Shown: positions 17,442 to 26,415 of the stretch, piece after piece
Layout: every line of letters begins with the position of its first letter
How positions within the stretch are numbered: the first letter of the stretch is position 1
DNA from: JAYODZ01 sp965662735
Lineage (GTDB): Bacteria; Pseudomonadota; Alphaproteobacteria; RS24
Length of the DNA stretch: 64,000 bases
Assembly (NCBI GenBank): GCA_965662735.1
Contig: CBFIIU010000007.1
Coordinates: forward strand, 1-64,000
Reading direction: 5' to 3'
The notes under the pieces: generated by a model
The model's database searches: none
The model's input: only the letters and a program-made list of their open reading frames with translations
Told to the model about the DNA's origin: nothing
Translations under genes and position numbers: made by a program

Positions 17442-19235
17442 ATGTCGGATCATCTGATCAAGTCTGATTTTGTCGAGGCGAGTGAAACACGGTGGCTGGA
17501 TGCTGTTGAGAAAGCGCTGAAGGGCGCTCGCATTGACACCCTCACCTCGACGGAGCCAGGAGGCCTCACCCGGCAGGCTTTATACACGGCCCAGAACACG
17601 GCTGTTGAAGCGCCAACACAGGCAGGACAATTTCCTTTCACCCGTTCAGCGCGAGGACAGAACAATGCGCATCTTCCCTGGCACATCGCCCAGCGCGTTA
17701 TCCCAGGGCGAAAAGGCTGCGATAATGCCGCGATCTTAACCGACTTAATGGGGGGTGCGAGCGCGCTTACGCTCGACCTCTCAATGGCCCCCGAGCCGGC
17801 GATGATTGAGGCCCTGATGAGCAATGTAATGCTCGACATTATTGCCTTAAATATTTCCCCAGGAACTGAATACCAAACGGCGCATAAAATTCTGGACCAT
17901 ATTTATGATGCTCAGAATATTTCCGCTGAGAACCGANNNNNNNNNNNNNNNNNNNNNNNNNNNNNNNNNNNNNNNNNNNNNNNNNNNNNNNNNNNNNNNN
18001 NNNNNNNNNNNNNNNNNNNNNNNNNNNNNNNNNNNNNNNNNNNNNNNNNNNNNNNNNNNNNNNNNNNNNNNNNNNNNNNNNNNNNNNNNNNNNNNNNNNN
18101 NNNNNNNNNNNNNNNNNNNNNNNNNNNNNNNNNNNNNNNNNNNACCCGTCACCTGAGCACGCACAATAGCGACACGCCGACAGAGGTCCATTTTCGCCAA
18201 ATGACCCTAGGGCTCGCGGCCGATGTTGATTTTTTTGCCACCATTGCAAAATTCAGAGCGGCACGCTCAATCTGGGCAAGGATCACCGAGGCCTGCGGGT
18301 CTTCTCCCGTGGCCCCCAGCCTGATCGCCGATACAAGTGAACGCTGTTTCGCAACAGCTGATCCGTGGGTCAATATATTGCGCGCCACAGTGAGCGCCGT
18401 CGGCGCCGCACTGGGCAGTTGCGATGTCTTAACAGTTGCCCCCTGCACATCCATTAGTGATGCCGATAATGCGCTGAGCCGTCGCATTGCCCGCAACACA
18501 CACATCATTTTGCAAGAAGAAAGCCATTTCGGGCACGTCGTCGACCCTGCGGGAGGCGCCTGGTATATTGAGCAACTGACCGCAGATTTGACCCGATCGG
18601 GCTGGGCGTTTTTCCAAGCTATCGAGGCCCAAGGAGGGCTGATGCAAGCCATTGCATCCGGCTGGCTAGCGGAGCAAATTGCACAGACGCGCAACACCCG
18701 ATCCGATGCGATTGCCCGACGCAAAATTGCGCGGATCGGCGTAACCGAATTTCCCAATCTTGAAGAGGCACCGCTTACGCCGCGCCCCCCACAGGGGTCG
18801 GGCCCGCTCGGCGAGCAACGCGATGTCGAGAAATTTGAAGATCTGCGCCACCATGCTCAACCCGTCAAACCCAAAGTTTTTTTGGCGACCTTAGGTACAC
18901 AAGCCGAGTTTTCAGCGCGGGCCAATTTTGCGTCTAATTTATATGCCGTTGCCGGCGTCAACAGCGTGACAGGCGATGGGGGGAATGATCTGCCCCAGAT
19001 CATTGACGCGTTTAAAGCCAGCGGATGTAAAATCGCCTGCATTTGCGGAACCGACAGCGCCTATGATGCGCAAGCCGACGCCGTCGCAGTGGCGCTTAAA
19101 GAGGCCGGCGCTGTTCACCTCACCCTGGCGGGGAAACCTCGGGAAATTGAACCGATCGATGATTATTGTTTTGCGGGCTGCGATACATTTGTTTTCGCGA
19201 CACAGATCCACCACACGCTTGGACTGGAGGGTTAA
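17442..19235 (+). CDS. mutA: methylmalonyl-CoA mutase small subunit (MutA), with gap
   Basis: A 597-residue protein, 69 residues of which are masked by N. N-terminal DFVEASETRWLDAVEKALKG is typical of the small subunit. The barrel part resembles MutB (ARNTHIILQEESHFGHVVDPAGGAWYIEQLT, quoted in part: HVVDPAGGAWYIE). The C-terminal B12-like domain lacks the DxHxxG cobalamin His motif, as expected for the non-catalytic subunit. It pairs with MutB to convert methylmalonyl-CoA to succinyl-CoA in propionate breakdown. The stop codon abuts the mutB ATG, indicating co-translation. Confidence 0.93.
   Translation: MSDHLIKSDFVEASETRWLDAVEKALKGARIDTLTSTEPGGLTRQALYTAQNTAVEAPTQAGQFPFTRSARGQNNAHLPWHIAQRVIPGRKGCDNAAILTDLMGGASALTLDLSMAPEPAMIEALMSNVMLDIIALNISPGTEYQTAHKILDHIYDAQNISAENRXXXXXXXXXXXXXXXXXXXXXXXXXXXXXXXXXXXXXXXXXXXXXXXXXXXXXXXXXXXXXXXXXXXXXTRHLSTHNSDTPTEVHFRQMTLGLAADVDFFATIAKFRAARSIWARITEACGSSPVAPSLIADTSERCFATADPWVNILRATVSAVGAALGSCDVLTVAPCTSISDADNALSRRIARNTHIILQEESHFGHVVDPAGGAWYIEQLTADLTRSGWAFFQAIEAQGGLMQAIASGWLAEQIAQTRNTRSDAIARRKIARIGVTEFPNLEEAPLTPRPPQGSGPLGEQRDVEKFEDLRHHAQPVKPKVFLATLGTQAEFSARANFASNLYAVAGVNSVTGDGGNDLPQIIDAFKASGCKIACICGTDSAYDAQADAVAVALKEAGAVHLTLAGKPREIEPIDDYCFAGCDTFVFATQIHHTLGLEG
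17937..18143. other. assembly gap (207 N) inside mutA
   Basis: The length is a multiple of three and the frame agrees on both sides, so the gap estimate is plausible. Confidence 0.99.
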
Positions 19236-21395
19236 ATGACTAATATTCCGGATTTTACCCAAATTGAGATCGGCGACCTCAAAGCCGACACGACCGCATC
19301 TCTGCCGGCACCGCATTGTCGTCAGACCCCTGAAGGATTGGCCGTCAAAAGTTTGTATACGGCGGAAGATATTGCAGGCCTGCCCTATCTCGATAGTTTT
19401 CCAGGCCTGCCGCCTTTTATCCGCGGCCCCTATCCGACCATGTATGTCAATAAACCATGGACGGTTCGTCAATATGCGGGGTTCTCAACAGCAGAAGCAT
19501 CAAACGCCTTTTATCGGCGCAATTTAAAGGCAGGCCAGAAAGGCTTATCGGTTGCCTTCGACCTCGCAACGCACCGAGGATATGACAGTGACCATCCGCG
19601 TGTCATGGGGGATGTGGGCATGGCCGGTGTGGCCATCGACTCGATTTACGATATGCGCACGCTGTTCGCCGGCATTCCGCTCGACACGATGAGCGTGTCG
19701 ATGACCATGAATGGCGCTGTCCTTCCGATCATGGCGCTGTATATTGTGGCGGCTGAAGAGCAAGGTGTATCGCCTGAGCAGCTATCGGGCACTATACAAA
19801 ATGATATTCTCAAAGAATTCATGGTTCGCAACACCTATATCTATCCGCCCAAACCATCCATGCGGATCATCTCGGATATTTTTGCCTATACCTCCGAGCA
19901 TATGCCAAAGTTCAATTCCATCTCGATCTCGGGCTATCACATGCAAGAAGCCGGAGCGACCGCCGATCTCGAGCTCGCCTATACATTGGCCGATGGAATT
20001 GAATATGTGCGTGCCGGCATGGCGGCAGGCTTGCCGATTGATGCTTTCGCGCCACGCCTGTCTTTCTTTTGGGCCATTGGTATGAATTTTTTCATGGAAA
20101 TCGCCAAAATGCGCGCCGCCCGATTATTATGGGCGCAACTCATGCGCGGGCTGGGCGCTGAAAATGAAAAATCAATGGCTCTGCGCACCCATTGCCAAAC
20201 ATCAGGATGGAGCCTGACCGCACAGGACATTTACAACAATATTACGCGAACCTGTGTGGAAGCCATGGCCGCCACACAAGGCCACACGCAATCGCTACAC
20301 ACGAATAGTTTCGATGAAGCCCTGGCCTTGCCAACCGATTTCTCGGCCCGCATTGCCCGCAACACCCAATTGGTTTTGCAAACAGAGAGCAATACAACAA
20401 AAGTGATCGACCCATGGGGCGGCAGTTACTATGTGGAACGCTTGACCCATGATCTTGCAGCCAAAGCGCTTGAACATATTCGCGAAGTCGAGTCCCTCGG
20501 CGGCATGGCTGCCGCCATCGAGCAAGGCATTCCCAAAATGCGCATTGAGCAAGCGGCCGCAGAAACGCAAGCGCGCATTGATAATGGCACGCAGACCGTT
20601 GTCGGGGTCAATAAGTTTCGACTAGACCAAGAAGATGCCGTCGATGTTCTGAAAGTGGATAATAGTTCCGTACGGCAAGCGCAAATTGATCGACTTGCGA
20701 AATTGCGTGCAGCTCGGAATGAAGAACACTGCCAAGCCGCTCTCGAGGCGTTAGCCCAATGTGCCGCCACCGGCGACGGTAATTTATTGGCCTGTGCCGT
20801 TGATGCCGCTCGCGCTATGGCGACGGTTGGCGAAATGTCGGATGCCATGGAAAAAAGTTTCCAACGCCATGCGGCCACACCGCAAACCGTGACCAATGTG
20901 TATGGCGCGCAATTCGGACAGACATCAGAATCGTTTAAGCGCGTCGCGGATATGGTGTCGCGTTTCATCGAACGGGAAGGACGAGCACCCTGCATCTATC
21001 TCGCCAAGATGGGACAAGATGGCCACGACCGTGGGCAAAAAGTTGTCGCGACAGCCTTCGCCGATCTCGGCTTCGACGTGGTGACCGGCCCGCTTTTCCA
21101 AACGCCTGAAGAGGCCGCACAAGACGCCATTGACGCTGGTGCCCATGTGATCGGCGTGAGCTCATTGGCGGCAGGGCATTTGACGCTTGTCCCTGAGCTG
21201 AAACAAGCCCTCGCTCGCATTCAAGGCGATGAGATCATGGTTGTTGTGGGGGGCGTTATTCCGCCGCAAGACTTTGACGCGCTGAGAGAAGCTGGCGCAA
21301 AAGCCATCTTCCCCCCCGGCACCATTATCCCCGATGCCGCGGCAGAACTCATCACCACACTCACGGCGCATCTCGGCCACAACGTCGCCGCATAA
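19236..21395 (+). CDS. mutB: methylmalonyl-CoA mutase large, catalytic subunit (MutB)
   Basis: A 719-residue adenosylcobalamin-dependent mutase. The substrate-binding barrel carries FIRGPYPTMY near residue 63 and RQYAGFSTAEASN near 80, family hallmarks of methylmalonyl-CoA mutase. The C-terminal cobalamin domain (about 585-710) carries the DxHxxG motif as QDGHDRGQKV near residue 595, followed by GVSSLAAGH and GGVIPPQD. It isomerises (R)-methylmalonyl-CoA to succinyl-CoA. Start is directly after the mutA stop with GGAGG upstream. The usual repair GTPase MeaB gene is not adjacent. Confidence 0.97.
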   Translation: MTNIPDFTQIEIGDLKADTTASLPAPHCRQTPEGLAVKSLYTAEDIAGLPYLDSFPGLPPFIRGPYPTMYVNKPWTVRQYAGFSTAEASNAFYRRNLKAGQKGLSVAFDLATHRGYDSDHPRVMGDVGMAGVAIDSIYDMRTLFAGIPLDTMSVSMTMNGAVLPIMALYIVAAEEQGVSPEQLSGTIQNDILKEFMVRNTYIYPPKPSMRIISDIFAYTSEHMPKFNSISISGYHMQEAGATADLELAYTLADGIEYVRAGMAAGLPIDAFAPRLSFFWAIGMNFFMEIAKMRAARLLWAQLMRGLGAENEKSMALRTHCQTSGWSLTAQDIYNNITRTCVEAMAATQGHTQSLHTNSFDEALALPTDFSARIARNTQLVLQTESNTTKVIDPWGGSYYVERLTHDLAAKALEHIREVESLGGMAAAIEQGIPKMRIEQAAAETQARIDNGTQTVVGVNKFRLDQEDAVDVLKVDNSSVRQAQIDRLAKLRAARNEEHCQAALEALAQCAATGDGNLLACAVDAARAMATVGEMSDAMEKSFQRHAATPQTVTNVYGAQFGQTSESFKRVADMVSRFIEREGRAPCIYLAKMGQDGHDRGQKVVATAFADLGFDVVTGPLFQTPEEAAQDAIDAGAHVIGVSSLAAGHLTLVPELKQALARIQGDEIMVVVGGVIPPQDFDALREAGAKAIFPPGTIIPDAAAELITTLTAHLGHNVAA

Positions 21396-21432
21396 GCGAC
21401 TCCACACCGTCGCCGCATCGGCGCTCATGGTT

Positions 21433-21448
21433 GAGCGGTTTTCCGCTC
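21433..21448. terminator. hairpin in the convergent mutB/tesB gap, weak terminator
   Basis: GAGCGG-tttt-CCGCTC forms a perfect 6-bp stem between the two convergent stops. There is no proper T run on either side, so termination strength is doubtful. Confidence 0.4.
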
Positions 21449-21452
21449 TGCT

Positions 21453-22334
21453 TTAGTCGTGCACGCGGATCAAGCCTTCTTGCGCGGCTGAGCAAATAAG
21501 TTTCCCAGATTGCGTGAAGAAGTGACCAAAATTCATACCGCGCCCGCCGGCACTTGCAGGAGAGTCTTGAACATATAGGATCCATTCATCTGCTTTAAAC
21601 GGGTGATAAAACCACATGGCGTGATCCAGGCTCGCCGATTGCAGTTTTGGGTTCATAAAGCTGAGACCATGGGGCCGCAAGCAGGTATCCAATAAGGTCG
21701 TATCAGAAATATATGCAAGCAGAGCTTGGTTTATATCAATGTCGTCAGGCATGGGTTCACTTGCGCGAAACCACACCATTTGCGATGCCTCCCGCTTTAC
21801 GGGATTGAAAAAATTAACGGGTGTGACGGGCCGCATATCATAGGGACGCCGCCGCAAGAAATGATCCCGAAAGGATGCGGGAATTTTATCCGCCACTTCT
21901 TGGCGTAACTCCAAATCCGATTTCAGCGTCTCAGGAGCTGGCGCTTCTGGCATTTCCACTTGATGTTCATTGCCGACTTCAAACCGTTGAAAGCTAGCAG
22001 CGAGGTTGAAAATTTGCTTCCCATGTTGAATGGCGATCACCCGTCGGCTGGCAAAACTTTTGCCATCGCGCGCATGATCAACCTCAAAAATGATCGGACA
22101 GTTCGGGTCGCCTGGGCGCAGGAAATAGGAATGAAAGCTGTGGCAAATCATATCCTCGACCGTATGCGTCGCAGCGCGCAATGCTTGCCCCAAAACTTGG
22201 CCCCCAAAAACACGCTGGCGACTTTCAGCAGGACTTTCGCCCCTGAACAAATTGACTTCAAGGCGCTCCAAATTGAGCATGGTCAACAGCTCTTCTAATG
22301 TTTGTCCATTCGCCATCGGTTTCTTGACCCCCAT
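21453..22334 (-). CDS. tesB: acyl-CoA thioesterase II (TesB)
   Basis: A 293-residue double-hotdog thioesterase. RVFGGQVLGQAL near residue 42 and HSFHSYFLRPGDPN near residue 65 mark the first hotdog. SLDHAMWFYHPF (catalytic Asp), QDSPASAGGRG (Ser/Thr position) and the C-terminal AAQEGLIR (catalytic Gln) mark the second. It hydrolyses acyl-CoA to free acid and CoA in the cytoplasm. ATG at 22334 follows GAGG; an in-frame ATG at 22355 lacks such a site. It lies 63 bases after the last suf gene on the same strand and could receive read-through, but is not functionally tied to it. Confidence 0.94.
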   Translation of the reverse strand: MGVKKPMANGQTLEELLTMLNLERLEVNLFRGESPAESRQRVFGGQVLGQALRAATHTVEDMICHSFHSYFLRPGDPNCPIIFEVDHARDGKSFASRRVIAIQHGKQIFNLAASFQRFEVGNEHQVEMPEAPAPETLKSDLELRQEVADKIPASFRDHFLRRRPYDMRPVTPVNFFNPVKREASQMVWFRASEPMPDDIDINQALLAYISDTTLLDTCLRPHGLSFMNPKLQSASLDHAMWFYHPFKADEWILYVQDSPASAGGRGMNFGHFFTQSGKLICSAAQEGLIRVHD

Positions 22335-22397
22335 ATCGCCTCTGACCGATCGCATTAGAGCGTCCGGCCAAAATTTGTTCTTCAGTTCACGCTAAGT

Positions 22398-22763
22398 TTA
22401 CGATTGTTGCGCCGGTATTAATGTGACGCTCTCACCACACCCACAGGCATCGGTCTGATTGGGATTATTAAAAACAAAACCAGAGGACAGCTTGCCCTCT
22501 TCATAATCCAGCTCAGTCCCCAACAGAAACAACAAAGCTTTGGCCTCAATATAAATGCGAGCACCACGATCTTCGACCACCTCATCCAGATCGTGAGCCG
22601 TGCGCGCGATATCGAGCGTATATTCCATACCCGCACAGCCTCCGTTTTTGACCCCTAAGCGCAAACCCAGAGCGCCATCATTTTGCGACATCAGCGCATT
22701 AATTCTGTCGGCGGCGCGTTGCGTCAGGGTAATTGCTTTTCTCATTTCCATATCCATCACCAT
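22398..22763 (-). CDS. sufA: A-type iron-sulfur carrier (SufA/IscA-like)
   Basis: A 121-residue HesB/IscA-family protein. Three conserved Cys are present: GGCAGMEY in the middle and CGCG near the C-terminus, which bind the Fe-S cluster or iron. It carries clusters from the SufBCD scaffold to target proteins. The start is taken at the ATG overlapping the stop of the preceding sufT (TAATG at 22765-22761); a second ATG two codons on is also possible. The name sufA reflects operon position; ErpA-like function is equally possible. Confidence 0.9.
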   Translation of the reverse strand: MVMDMEMRKAITLTQRAADRINALMSQNDGALGLRLGVKNGGCAGMEYTLDIARTAHDLDEVVEDRGARIYIEAKALLFLLGTELDYEEGKLSSGFVFNNPNQTDACGCGESVTLIPAQQS

Positions 22764-23170
22764 TAAAACATATTGAGGGCTACGCGCGCCTCGTCCGACA
22801 TCCGACTTGGATCCCATGGAGGGTCAAACACCATATTCACCTTAACATCTCCAACGCCATCCACCGAGCGCACCGCATCCTCGACCCAACGCGGCATATG
22901 TTCCGCAACCGGACAGCCCGGCGCGGTGAGCGTCATATCGATCTCTACATCACGCGCGTCTGAGACATCGACACGATAGATTAGACCCAACTCATAGACA
23001 TCGACCGGAATTTCAGGATCGTAAACGCTTTTGAGCGCACCGATCAAGTCATCCGTCAAGGCTGCCAATTCAGGCGATATATCCTGCTCCAGCGTTTCAT
23101 CCGCTGCCACGAGCTGCTCCTCACCTGGTGGTATGGCAGTGCTGTTCGAGCTGTTGCTTGTATCATCCAT
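22763..23170 (-). CDS. sufT: SufT-like DUF59 Fe-S assembly protein
   Basis: A 135-residue MIP18/DUF59-family protein. After an acidic, disordered N-terminus of about 30 residues comes the domain with YDPEIPVDVYELGLIY near residue 52, the conserved Cys in LTAPGCPVAEHMP near 82-88 and DPPWDPSRMSDEAR at the end. Family members help mature Fe-S proteins. It is 9 bases after sufS and overlaps sufA by one base (TAATG), so it is in the suf operon. Confidence 0.92.
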   Translation of the reverse strand: MDDTSNSSNSTAIPPGEEQLVAADETLEQDISPELAALTDDLIGALKSVYDPEIPVDVYELGLIYRVDVSDARDVEIDMTLTAPGCPVAEHMPRWVEDAVRSVDGVGDVKVNMVFDPPWDPSRMSDEARVALNMF

Positions 23171-23179
23171 GGCCTGTCC

Positions 23180-24421
23180 TCATGCAAACATCGTGATAGC
23201 GCGTTTAAGAGCGGCGACAAATATGTCTGCCTCTTCTTGAGTGTTGTAAAGCGCAAAAGAGGCCCGCGCGGTTGCAGGCACATTCAGGCGGCGCATTAGA
23301 GGTTGCGCGCAATGATGCCCCGCCCGAATAGCAATACCATTTCGATCAATAATCGTGGCGATGTCATGTGGGTGTGCCCCGGCAACGGCAAAGGAGACAA
23401 TCGAGCGTGGATGGTCGCCTCCAAAAAGGGTGACTTCCGGCATCGACCGTAACTCGGCAATCGTCCGCGCGGCAAGCGCGTGCTCATGCGCGCGAATGGC
23501 TGCGCGGTCGAGCTTCATCACATATTCCGCCGCGGCCCCTAAGCCAATGGCTTCAATGATTGCAGGTGTTCCCGCCTCAAACTTATGGGGCGCCGACGCA
23601 TAGCTGACGCGATCCTCATACACTTCTTCGATCATCTCTCCGCCGCCGCGATAGGGACGCATCGCTGCCAAATGCTCCGCCTTCGCATAGAGCACGCCAA
23701 TCCCGGTTGGCCCATAAAGCTTATGGCCCGACATCACATAAAAATCACATCCGAGGGCCGAGACATCCGTATCCAAGTGAACCGCCCCCTGACAGCCGTC
23801 AACCAATACAGGGATATTATTGGCCCGCGCGAGCGCCATAATTTGCTCAATCGGCGTCGCCAGACCCAATACGTTTGACATTTGAGTAACAGCGATCATT
23901 TTCGTTTTGGGCGTAATGGCCGAGGCAAAGGCATCTAAATCTAATCGGCCATCCTCCGTCAGCCCCACCCATTTTAGAACAGCGCCCTGCCGTTCGCGCA
24001 GAAAGTGCCATGGAACGATATTCGAATGGTGTTCCATCGTTGTTAAAATAATTTCATCACCTGGCTGAATGGTGGGGGCGAGAAAACTATCGGCAACAAG
24101 GTTGATCGCGTCGGTTGCACCCGCCGTAAAAATAATTGTTTCATTGCTGGGGGCGTTTAGGAACTGGCGCATGGAGTGGCGCGCCTGTTCGAATAAATCC
24201 GTCGAACGATTGGACAGATAGTGCAGACCGCGATGCACATTTGCATAATCATGCTGCATCACCGAACGCATGGCCTCTATTACACATAGAGGCTTTTGCG
24301 CCGAGGCCGCATTATCGAGATACACTAGCGGCTTTCCATAAATTTCCTGAGCTAAAATCGGAAATTCCTGCCGTGCGGCAAGCGCATCAAAAGAGTTAAA
24401 GTTATGTGTCATTTCTGTCAT
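23180..24421 (-). CDS. sufS: cysteine desulfurase SufS
   Basis: A 413-residue PLP-dependent group II cysteine desulfurase. YLDNAASAQKP near residue 34, MEHHSNIVPW near 125, the PLP Lys in MSGHKLYGPTG near 228 and the active-site Cys in RAGHHCAQPLM near 366 are all of SufS type. It takes sulfur from cysteine for cluster building, normally with SufE as partner, whose gene is not seen here. The frame extends to 24478, but ATG at 24421 after GAGG, 10 bases beyond the sufD stop, is preferred. Confidence 0.95.
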   Translation of the reverse strand: MTEMTHNFNSFDALAARQEFPILAQEIYGKPLVYLDNAASAQKPLCVIEAMRSVMQHDYANVHRGLHYLSNRSTDLFEQARHSMRQFLNAPSNETIIFTAGATDAINLVADSFLAPTIQPGDEIILTTMEHHSNIVPWHFLRERQGAVLKWVGLTEDGRLDLDAFASAITPKTKMIAVTQMSNVLGLATPIEQIMALARANNIPVLVDGCQGAVHLDTDVSALGCDFYVMSGHKLYGPTGIGVLYAKAEHLAAMRPYRGGGEMIEEVYEDRVSYASAPHKFEAGTPAIIEAIGLGAAAEYVMKLDRAAIRAHEHALAARTIAELRSMPEVTLFGGDHPRSIVSFAVAGAHPHDIATIIDRNGIAIRAGHHCAQPLMRRLNVPATARASFALYNTQEEADIFVAALKRAITMFA

Positions 24422-24431
24422 TTCATGCGCC

Positions 24432-25661
24432 TCATACGCCTTGGCTTTGTAAGGGCCCTCGGTGAACCATTCGTTCAATGCGGCGGGTCACGAGCTCTTG
24501 CATAAAGTTGCGTAAATTCTCATCGCGAACGCGCGATAGCCCAACAGACATAAAGCCTGAAATAAGCATTTCGCGTGCCTGTGGCTCGGGAACACCCCGC
24601 GAGCGCAAAAAGAACAATGCATCCGGGTCCACCTCGCCAATCGTGGCCCCATGGCTACACGCCACATCATCGGCAAATATTTCAAGCTCCGGCTTAACAC
24701 TCATTTGCGCCGTTTCAGACGACAACAAAGTGTGTGCCGCCTGCTGGGCATCAATATGTTGAGCATCCCGATGCACCAGAATTTTGCCTTGAAAAATGCC
24801 ATGAGCGTCATCTGTGAGAACACTGCGCACCAATGTATTACTGTTGCTGTGCGGGGATCGATGCTCAAGAACACTGGTCACGTCGCACTGGGCTGATTGC
24901 CCTAAAAGAAGCGTGCCCGTGAGATCAAATCGCGCGTCGGGGGCATCCATATAGGCATGCGTTTCGTGCCGCGCCATATGGGGGGCATAGGCCAAATAGT
25001 GACGGTTCACCCGCGCCGACCCGGCGAGATGCGCTTGGTTAACGGTGAGCACAGCGCCATTTTCGTGCAGGATCATATGCTCCAAAGAAGCGCCCTCTTC
25101 GAGATCTATGTTAACCGACGTGTGACACAATTGCGTGGCGGCATAATGTTCGCACAGGGTTAGCTCGGCCCCTTTTTCTAATCGAATGATATGACGCAAA
25201 ACGCGATCAGAATTCCCACGATAGGAAAAACAAACTGGAAATTGGGGGCGGCCTGTAACCGTCACGTAAACTCCGCCTTCAAGAAGGGCAAGGTTATAGG
25301 CATCGAGGGCGACACGATGATCTGACGCCGTCAGCATGGGCGCCCATTGCTCAGGCGCGCGGTCGAAAATAGATGTCACGGTAATGGCGGGATCTTGTAA
25401 CAAGCGCTCGGGCAGGTGAACCCCATCATCGTCTGACACGATCACATAAGGCGATAGCTGTAACAAATCGGCGGGCGCCGATAATGGGGCGCTTGGGCCT
25501 TGCTTGAGAAGGCGCGCGAGATCGGTGTAGTGCCACGCCTCAACCCGACGCGAGGGAAGCCCCAGCTGTTCAGCAACCGCCAGAGCCTCCGACCGACACG
25601 CCGAATAATTCGGAGCGCCAATCTGCGCCCGCGCGGTCGATGTTTCGCGCAAATTAAGCAT
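24432..25661 (-). CDS. sufD: SufD, SUF scaffold subunit
   Basis: A 409-residue SufB/SufD-family beta-helix protein. VEAWHYTDLARLL near residue 42 is the typical SufD N-terminus; the C-terminal domain contains CSHGATIGEVDPDALFFLRSRG, here cited as CSHGATIG-x-DPDALF, where SufD carries a conserved His. With SufB and SufC it forms the SufBC2D scaffold for Fe-S cluster assembly. Start at 25661 overlaps the sufC stop by 8 bases; ATGs at 25685 and 25676 are alternatives. Confidence 0.92.
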   Translation of the reverse strand: MLNLRETSTARAQIGAPNYSACRSEALAVAEQLGLPSRRVEAWHYTDLARLLKQGPSAPLSAPADLLQLSPYVIVSDDDGVHLPERLLQDPAITVTSIFDRAPEQWAPMLTASDHRVALDAYNLALLEGGVYVTVTGRPQFPVCFSYRGNSDRVLRHIIRLEKGAELTLCEHYAATQLCHTSVNIDLEEGASLEHMILHENGAVLTVNQAHLAGSARVNRHYLAYAPHMARHETHAYMDAPDARFDLTGTLLLGQSAQCDVTSVLEHRSPHSNSNTLVRSVLTDDAHGIFQGKILVHRDAQHIDAQQAAHTLLSSETAQMSVKPELEIFADDVACSHGATIGEVDPDALFFLRSRGVPEPQAREMLISGFMSVGLSRVRDENLRNFMQELVTRRIERMVHRGPLQSQGV

Positions 25662-26415
25662 GGGCGCGATCCACATAACCGGCATAGCCTGTTTTTTCGA
25701 GCTGATGGGCGAGATCCGCCGATCCTGTTTCTATAATCTGACCCTTCGCCAATACATGCACATAATCGGGCTTTATGTAATCGAGGAGACGCTGGTAATG
25801 CGTGATGACAACGAAAGATCGTTCTGGCGAGCGCAATGCATTTACCCCCTCGCCGACGATGCGCAGCGCATCGACATCCAAGCCGCTATCTGTTTCATCG
25901 AGAATAGCGAGCCGAGGCTCTAAGAGAGCCATTTGCAACACTTCATTGCGCTTCTTCTCGCCGCCCGAGAACCCCACATTAAGCTCACGCTTTAACATGT
26001 CATCGCGCATACCCAGCCCCTGCGCCTTCTCGCGCACCAAGCGCAGAAAAGAGGCTGCGTCCAATTCGCTTTCTCCGCGTCCCTTGCGCACCGCGTTTAA
26101 GGCCGTCTTCAGGAATGTCATATTGGTCACACCCGGTATCTCGAGCGGATATTGAAAGGCGAGAAAAACCCCCGCCCAAGCGCGTTCTTCAGGCGACATC
26201 GCCAAGAGGTCGCTGCCATCCAAGGTCACAGATCCTTGGGTGACCTCATAATGATCACGCCCCGACAGAACATAGGAGAGGGTCGACTTGCCCGAACCAT
26301 TCGGCCCCATAATTGCGTGAACCTCGCCGGGCTTTACGCTCAGAGACAGGCCTTTCAAAATATCTGCTTCGCCGACCCGTGCATGTAAATTCTGAATATC
26401 CAACATCGCACTCAT
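25654..26415 (-). CDS. sufC: SufC, SUF ABC-type ATPase
   Basis: A 253-residue ABC ATPase. Walker A GPNGSGKST near residue 38, signature FSGGEKKRNE near 150, Walker B LAILDETDSGLD near 174 and the switch His in FVVITHYQR near 208 are complete. SufC drives conformational change of the SufBD scaffold. The start overlaps the sufB stop as ATGA (26415-26412), indicating translational coupling; an ATG three codons later is possible. Confidence 0.97.
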   Translation of the reverse strand: MSAMLDIQNLHARVGEADILKGLSLSVKPGEVHAIMGPNGSGKSTLSYVLSGRDHYEVTQGSVTLDGSDLLAMSPEERAWAGVFLAFQYPLEIPGVTNMTFLKTALNAVRKGRGESELDAASFLRLVREKAQGLGMRDDMLKRELNVGFSGGEKKRNEVLQMALLEPRLAILDETDSGLDVDALRIVGEGVNALRSPERSFVVITHYQRLLDYIKPDYVHVLAKGQIIETGSADLAHQLEKTGYAGYVDRAHA